DNA from: Geminicoccaceae bacterium
GTDB taxonomy: Bacteria; Pseudomonadota; Alphaproteobacteria; Geminicoccales; Geminicoccaceae
Direction: 5' to 3'
Length of the DNA: 11,095 nt
Assembly (NCBI GenBank): GCA_030824835.1
Contig: JAPJRA010000055.1
Coordinates: 1-11,095 of the forward strand
The notes under the pieces were generated by a model. That model saw nothing but the letters and a program-made list of their open reading frames with translations. It did no database searches and was not told the origin of the DNA. Below, piece by piece: positions 6,952 through 11,095 of this stretch. How positions within the stretch are numbered: position 1 is the stretch's first letter; every line of letters begins with the position of its first letter. Both the position numbers and the translations under genes were made by a program.

Positions 6952-7425
6952 CGAGGGCAGCTCCAACCCTTCCCACTGGCATACTGCAACTGAAAGGCAT
7001 CTGCCACCGCACGGCCTAGCTTAGCGTCACCATCGTCCGGGCAAATGGGTCAACGTTACAAGTGCCGCCAGATGGATACAGCCATATTTCAGGAACCAAG
7101 AACTCGGCAACATAAATGTCCACGCGTTTAAGGGACCGAGTTCTGGTGCAGAAGGCCGGTGCGTAGCCTCCCCCCGGGGCCATTCTCTCCTTCTAAGCCG
7201 ATACCAAGGTTTCAACCCGCATTCGAACCGAAGCCACGGGACCGGCGCGCCTTGGCGAGGCCAATATCGGAGATTCCACCACGCGCCGCGCCGATTTTAC
7301 CGCCCTCCGGCCTATCTGGCCGCTCACGGCGGGGTTCAGGCTTGCCTATGCCGAGTCTCTGGCGTCTATCATGGCCCGAGGACTCGGTCATCTGGCGGAT
7401 GTCGGTGCAAGACAAGGGTGCTGAT
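6952..7425. other. Intergenic region between divergent NTF2-like and arylsulfatase genes
   Basis: About 475 bases without a convincing gene. It should hold the promoters for both divergent transcripts, but I see no clear sigma-70 pair on either strand. It contains the long inverted repeat at 7099-7144 and a short symmetric element TTGGC-GAG-GCCAA at 7252-7264. The arylsulfatase frame is open upstream to about 7159, but the extra sequence is proline- and arginine-rich and looks non-coding. Another frame is open from 7197 to a TGA at 7422-7424 and has a somewhat protein-like translation, without a good start codon. Confidence 0.6.
7099..7144. repeat. Inverted repeat with 9-bp perfect arms, candidate operator or hairpin
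   Basis: AGAACTCGG (7099-7107) and CCGAGTTCT (7136-7144) are exact reverse complements separated by 28 nt. Allowing one unpaired A at 7098, the arms extend by two further pairs, CC (7096-7097) with GG (7145-7146). It lies between two divergent genes, so a regulator-binding site or loop is possible. Function is inferred only from position. Confidence 0.5.
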
Positions 7426-9756
7426 ATGAGACTTCTCCTCGCAGCATTGGGTGCGCTTTTTCTCGCGACGCAGGTCCAGGCCCAGGAGTGGCCCGACCGG
7501 ACCCACCTTCCCATCCCGCTCGCCCCGTTCAAGGGCAAGATCGGCCCGACCTACAAGGGATCCGAGCCGGATTGGCAGGAGCCAGTCAGCGCGCCGGAAG
7601 GCGCCCCGAACGTGATCGTCGTCCTGCTCGACGACGTGGGCTTCGGTCAGACGTCGACCTTTGGCGGCCTCATTCCCACGCCCGAGTTGGACAAGCTCGC
7701 GGCCGAGGGGCTGCGCTTTACCCGGTTTCACACCACGGCCATCTGCGGCCCATCGCGTGCGGCACTGCTGACCGGGCGCAACCATCACCAGTCCGGCAAC
7801 GGCTTCCTGATGGAATATGCGACCGGCTTCCCGAGCTATTCGACCATGATGTCCAAGGACACCGCCACGATCGGCGAGATTCTCAAGGACAATGGCTATG
7901 CGACATGGTGGTTCGGCAAGAATCACAACACGCCAGATTGGGAGCAGACCGTCGCCGGCCCCTTCGACCGCTGGCCGACCGGGATGGGCTTTGAATATTT
8001 CTATGGCTTCAATTCCGGCGAGACCCACCAGTATTACCCTGTCCTCTTCGAGAACACGACGCCGGTCGAGCCGAACAAGAGCCCCGAAGAGGGCTATCAC
8101 TTCATGACCGACATGACCGACCGGGCCATAGCCCGGATGAAATTCGCGAAGTCGGTGGCACCGAACAAGCCGTTCTTCATGTATTTCGCGCCAGGCGCGA
8201 TGCACGCGCCTCACCACGTCACGAAGGAATGGCGGGACAGGTTCAAGGGCGCGTTCGACATGGGCTGGGACAACTACCGCGAGCAAGTCTTCGCCCGTCA
8301 GAAGGAGATGGGCATCATCCCGCCCGATACCCTGCTGACGAAAAGACCGGACTGGGTGCCCGCCTGGGATTCGCTGACCGACCTGCAGAAGAAGGTCTAT
8401 AACGCCCTCTTCGAGAACTTTGCAGGCTATTTCGCCTTTGCCGATCAAGAGGTCGGACGGCTGCTGGATGCGGTCAAGGCACTCCCCGATGCCGAGAACA
8501 CGATGGTCATCTATATCGTCGGTGACAATGGCGCCTCGTCCGAGGGCGGGCCGGACGGCACGATGAACGAGATGATGAACCTCAACGGCATCCCCTCGAA
8601 CCTCGACGATATCGTCGCCAATCTCGACAAGCTCGGCGGGCCGGAATCCGAGCCGCATTACCCGGTCGGCTGGGCCTGGGCGGGCAACACGCCCTTCCAA
8701 TGGGTCAAGCAGGTCGCCTCGCACCTGGGCGGGACGCGCAACCCGCTGGTGATCAGCTGGCCTGCGCGCATCAAGCATGACGACAAGCCGCGCGACGCCT
8801 TCCTGCACCTGACCGATGTCGTGCCCACCATCCTCGAGGCCGCGCATCTGCCCATGCCCGTGACGGTGAACGGCGTCGAGCAGAAGCCGCTGGAAGGTGC
8901 GAGCTTCCTCGCGAGCTTCACCGACCCGAGCTTCAAGGGCCGGTCGGAGCAGTATTTCGAGGTCTTCTCCAACCGCTCGATGTATGCCGATGGCTGGAAG
9001 GCCAATGCCCAGCACACCTTCCCATGGCGCCAGGACTATGCCCCCGGCAATTGGGAAAACGACAAGTGGGAGCTTTACAACCTCGACCTGGACTTCTCCG
9101 AGGCCAAGGATCTTGCCGCCGAGAACCCCGAGAAGCTGGCCGAGTTGAAGGCCAAGTTCGACGAGGCGACCCAGACATTCCACATCCAGCCGCTGGATGA
9201 CCGTGGCGCGGCCCGCATCACCGTTCCGAAGCCCCCGGTCCCGGGCGCTGCGGAAGGCGCGAAGAGCTACACCTATTTCGCCGGTGCGACCCGCATCGCC
9301 GAACCCGCCGCACCGCCGATGAAGAACAACTCCTGGGTCATGAGCGCCAAGGTGAACACCAAGGGCGCCGAGACCGACGGGGTGATCGTCGGCTTCGGCG
9401 GCCCCGCCGGCATGTCGCTATACGTCGAGAAGGGCGTGCCGATCTTCGACTACAACTACTTCGAAAAGCACACCGTGCTGAAGGGGACCAAGCCGCTGCC
9501 CGAGGGCGAGTCGATCATCACGGTCGATTTCGCCTATAGGGGCGCCAAGGGCGAGGCCGGCAAGGGCGCCGACCTGAAGCTTTTGGTCAACGATGCCGCT
9601 GTGGCCGAGGGCTCGATGGAAGCGACGGTCGCCGGTCGCTTCGGCATCGACACCTTCGGCATCGGCGAGGATTCCGGCGCGCCCGTGACGAGCGACTACA
9701 AGCCTCCGTTCGAGTTCACCGGCGAGATCGAGAAGGTGACGGTCGACATCAAGTAG
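7426..9756 (+). CDS. Secreted FGly-type arylsulfatase with C-terminal beta-rich domain
   Basis: A 776-residue exported sulfatase hydrolysing sulfate esters. The start at 7426 gives a signal peptide ([19 protein letters not shown], cut predicted after A19), and AAGGG at 7414-7418 is a well-placed ribosome site. Longer in-frame starts from 7159 would bury the signal peptide. The alkaline-phosphatase-superfamily catalytic domain shows LLDDVGFG (D69, D70, metal), [13 protein letters not shown] (C107 in the CxPSR motif converted to formylglycine), K165/H167 in FGKNHN, H260 in MHAPHH, D367-N368 in [11 protein letters not shown] (metal) and K428 before GGTR. Residues about 636-776 form an added beta-rich, probably jelly-roll domain, as in the long AtsD-like arylsulfatases. 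No formylglycine-generating enzyme is in the window. Codon use differs from the sugar operon. The exact sulfated substrate is unknown. Confidence 0.9.
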   Translation: MRLLLAALGALFLATQVQAQEWPDRTHLPIPLAPFKGKIGPTYKGSEPDWQEPVSAPEGAPNVIVVLLDDVGFGQTSTFGGLIPTPELDKLAAEGLRFTRFHTTAICGPSRAALLTGRNHHQSGNGFLMEYATGFPSYSTMMSKDTATIGEILKDNGYATWWFGKNHNTPDWEQTVAGPFDRWPTGMGFEYFYGFNSGETHQYYPVLFENTTPVEPNKSPEEGYHFMTDMTDRAIARMKFAKSVAPNKPFFMYFAPGAMHAPHHVTKEWRDRFKGAFDMGWDNYREQVFARQKEMGIIPPDTLLTKRPDWVPAWDSLTDLQKKVYNALFENFAGYFAFADQEVGRLLDAVKALPDAENTMVIYIVGDNGASSEGGPDGTMNEMMNLNGIPSNLDDIVANLDKLGGPESEPHYPVGWAWAGNTPFQWVKQVASHLGGTRNPLVISWPARIKHDDKPRDAFLHLTDVVPTILEAAHLPMPVTVNGVEQKPLEGASFLASFTDPSFKGRSEQYFEVFSNRSMYADGWKANAQHTFPWRQDYAPGNWENDKWELYNLDLDFSEAKDLAAENPEKLAELKAKFDEATQTFHIQPLDDRGAARITVPKPPVPGAAEGAKSYTYFAGATRIAEPAAPPMKNNSWVMSAKVNTKGAETDGVIVGFGGPAGMSLYVEKGVPIFDYNYFEKHTVLKGTKPLPEGESIITVDFAYRGAKGEAGKGADLKLLVNDAAVAEGSMEATVAGRFGIDTFGIGEDSGAPVTSDYKPPFEFTGEIEKVTVDIK

Positions 9757-9994
9757 GAAGGTCGCCTTAAGAGGGCGTGTCGCGTGATTCGGGACGTAGC
9801 GATGGTGCGGCTGCTCCTCGATCTCGCCGGTTGCGATGCGCATGACGTGAGCGACACTGCCGGCTACGTCGGCTCGGCGTATCTAGCCCCTCGGCCCCTT
9901 GGGCATCGCGTTGTTACCGCTTGCACCCATGGGCATGAGTGTGGCCGCCAAGCCGATCACACAGCCGCCGTGACGACGACGCCCGACGGCCGCG
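9757..9994. other. Gap between arylsulfatase and MFS genes
   Basis: No gene is convincing in these 238 bases. A plus-strand frame opens with GTG at 9784 and runs into the MFS gene, but it overlaps that gene antisense and shows no family motif. GATCACA (9955-9961) and TGTGATC (10006-10012) are 7-base inverted arms flanking the MFS stop, spaced 44 nt apart, too loose to call a terminator. The arylsulfatase and MFS transcripts converge here, so termination signals are expected but not clear. Confidence 0.5.
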
Positions 9995-11095
9995 CTATGC
10001 CGCCTTGTGATCCAGGTTCGGCAGGAACACCACGAGCAGCCCAATCGCCGGCAGCAGGGCGCTGAGCTGGAAGGCCCAGGCGATGCCGCTGACGTCGGCG
10101 AGCCAGCCGATCAGCAGGGCACCGATGCCGCCCATGCCGAAGGCGAAGCCGAAGAACAGGCCGGCGATCATGCCGACCCGGCCCGGCAGCAGCTCCTGGG
10201 CATAGACGATGATGGCCGGGAACGCCGAGGCCATGGTCAGGCCGATCAGCACGGCCAGCACGTCGGTCCAGAACAGGTTGGCGAACGGCAGGGCGAGGCT
10301 CAGCGGCAGGACGCCCAGGATCGAGATCCACAAGATGGGCTTGCGGCCGATCCGGTCGCCGATCGGGCCGCCGATCAGCGTGCCGACGGCGACCGCCCCC
10401 AGGAACAGGAACAGGTGGATCTGCGCGCTGCCGATCGAGACCGCGAAGCGGTCGATCAGGAAGAAGGTGTAGTAGGACTGGAACGCCGCCATGTAGAAGT
10501 TCTTGGAGAAGGTCAGCGCCAGCAGGATCACCACCGACGCGATGACCCGGTTGCGCCCCACCGGCGACAGGGTCGGCGCGGCGCTGCCGCTCGAGCGGCG
10601 CATCGCCAGATGGTCGCGGTACCAGAAGCCGACCCGGCCCAGGATCACGACGCCGATGACGGCCGCCAGCGCGAACCAGGCGATGTAGAGCTGGCCGTTG
10701 GGGATCACGAGCAGGGCCACCAGCAGCGGGCTGATCGCCTGCCCGGCATTGCCGCCGACCTGGAACACCGATTGAGCGAAGCCGTAGCGGCCGCCCGCCG
10801 CCAGCCGTGCCACGCGCGAGGCTTCGGGATGGAACACCGAGCTGCCGACGCCGATCAAGGCCGCTGCCAGCAGCATGGTGGCAAAGCCGCCGGCCACGGA
10901 CAGGATGAGCATGCCGCAGAAGGTCGACGCCATGCCGAACGGCAGCGAGAACGGCTTCGGGTGCTTGTCGGTGTAGAGCCCGATCATCGGCTGCAGCACC
11001 GAGGCGGTCAGCTGGAAGACCAGCGTGATGATGCCGATATGCACGAAGTCGAGCGCCAGCGGGTCCTTGACCAGCGGATAGATCGACAAGAGGGC
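9995..11095 (-). CDS. fsr: MFS transporter, fosmidomycin-resistance (Fsr) family, N-terminus beyond window
   Basis: An inner-membrane major facilitator. The 366 visible residues lack roughly the first 30: the frame stays open to the window edge (ALLSIYPLVKDPLALDF), and the apparent start at 11089 is a TTG inside this conserved stretch. Fsr-family marks include GIITLVFQLTASVLQP, then the loop-2/3 motif GLYTDKHPKPFSLP (visible residues 39-52), GVGSSVFHPEASRVAR, GGRYGFAQSVFQVGGNAGQ, and in the second half GGPIGDRIGRKP, the repeated MFS loop motif. These agree closely with E. coli Fsr, which exports fosmidomycin. Native roles of such proteins are mostly unknown, so antibiotic export is only a family-based guess. 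It is transcribed toward the arylsulfatase gene and shows no evident functional link to it. Confidence 0.88.
   Translation of the reverse strand, partial: ALLSIYPLVKDPLALDFVHIGIITLVFQLTASVLQPMIGLYTDKHPKPFSLPFGMASTFCGMLILSVAGGFATMLLAAALIGVGSSVFHPEASRVARLAAGGRYGFAQSVFQVGGNAGQAISPLLVALLVIPNGQLYIAWFALAAVIGVVILGRVGFWYRDHLAMRRSSGSAAPTLSPVGRNRVIASVVILLALTFSKNFYMAAFQSYYTFFLIDRFAVSIGSAQIHLFLFLGAVAVGTLIGGPIGDRIGRKPILWISILGVLPLSLALPFANLFWTDVLAVLIGLTMASAFPAIIVYAQELLPGRVGMIAGLFFGFAFGMGGIGALLIGWLADVSGIAWAFQLSALLPAIGLLVVFLPNLDHKAA

Noticed and set aside
7159..7425. N-terminal extension of the arylsulfatase from 7159
   Set aside because: It would put 89 Pro/Arg-rich residues before a clear signal peptide; AAGGG at 7414 supports the start at 7426.
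7369..9183. Minus-strand frame of 604 codons opposite the arylsulfatase
   Set aside because: It mirrors the sulfatase codons, has no recognisable domain, and the plus strand carries an intact signal peptide and catalytic motifs.
9784..10065. Plus-strand frame of 93 codons after the arylsulfatase, considered as a transposase remnant
   Set aside because: It overlaps the MFS gene antisense, has no catalytic motif, and I could find neither matched terminal repeats nor a target duplication.
11087..11089. TTG at 11089 as the start of the MFS transporter
   Set aside because: The frame continues to the window edge with conserved residues, and Fsr relatives have about 30 more N-terminal residues including the rest of the first membrane helix.

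Overview
This is an 11.1 kb GC-rich chromosomal window whose proteins look alphaproteobacterial. The best hint is a sugar ABC transporter closely resembling the rhizobial fructose-type FrcBCA system; a Rhodospirillales- or Rhizobiales-like host is an inference. No rRNA, tRNA, CRISPR array or complete insertion sequence is visible.

Positions 1-5721 hold a plus-strand six-gene unit. It contains the C-terminal part of a periplasmic sugar-binding protein, a membrane permease, a single-domain ATPase, a DeoC/LacD/LsrF-like class I aldolase homologue, a PfkB-type sugar kinase and a threonine-aldolase-family PLP enzyme. Permease/ATPase and kinase/threonine aldolase overlap through ATGA, and the aldolase homologue and kinase are 4 nt apart. 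A strong hairpin lies between the binding-protein and permease genes, as expected where binding protein must outnumber membrane components. A second hairpin follows the last gene. The layout suggests import of a sugar or sugar-like compound, phosphorylation, retro-aldol cleavage, and a PLP-dependent step whose role is unclear. The substrate cannot be read from sequence.

Positions 5820-6951 carry two minus-strand genes: an NTF2-like small protein followed by a ChaC-type gamma-glutamylcyclotransferase (glutathione turnover). A roughly 475 bp non-coding stretch with a long inverted repeat separates them from a divergent arylsulfatase gene (7426-9756). That gene encodes a secreted FGly-type sulfatase with a C-terminal beta-rich domain. 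Its tyrosine codon choice differs clearly from the sugar operon, which suggests separate ancestry.

The right end (9995-11095, minus strand) is most of an MFS transporter of the fosmidomycin-resistance (Fsr) family, cut by the window edge.

Most of the content belongs to known families. The least described part is the combination of the aldolase homologue, PfkB kinase and threonine aldolase behind an Frc-type transporter.
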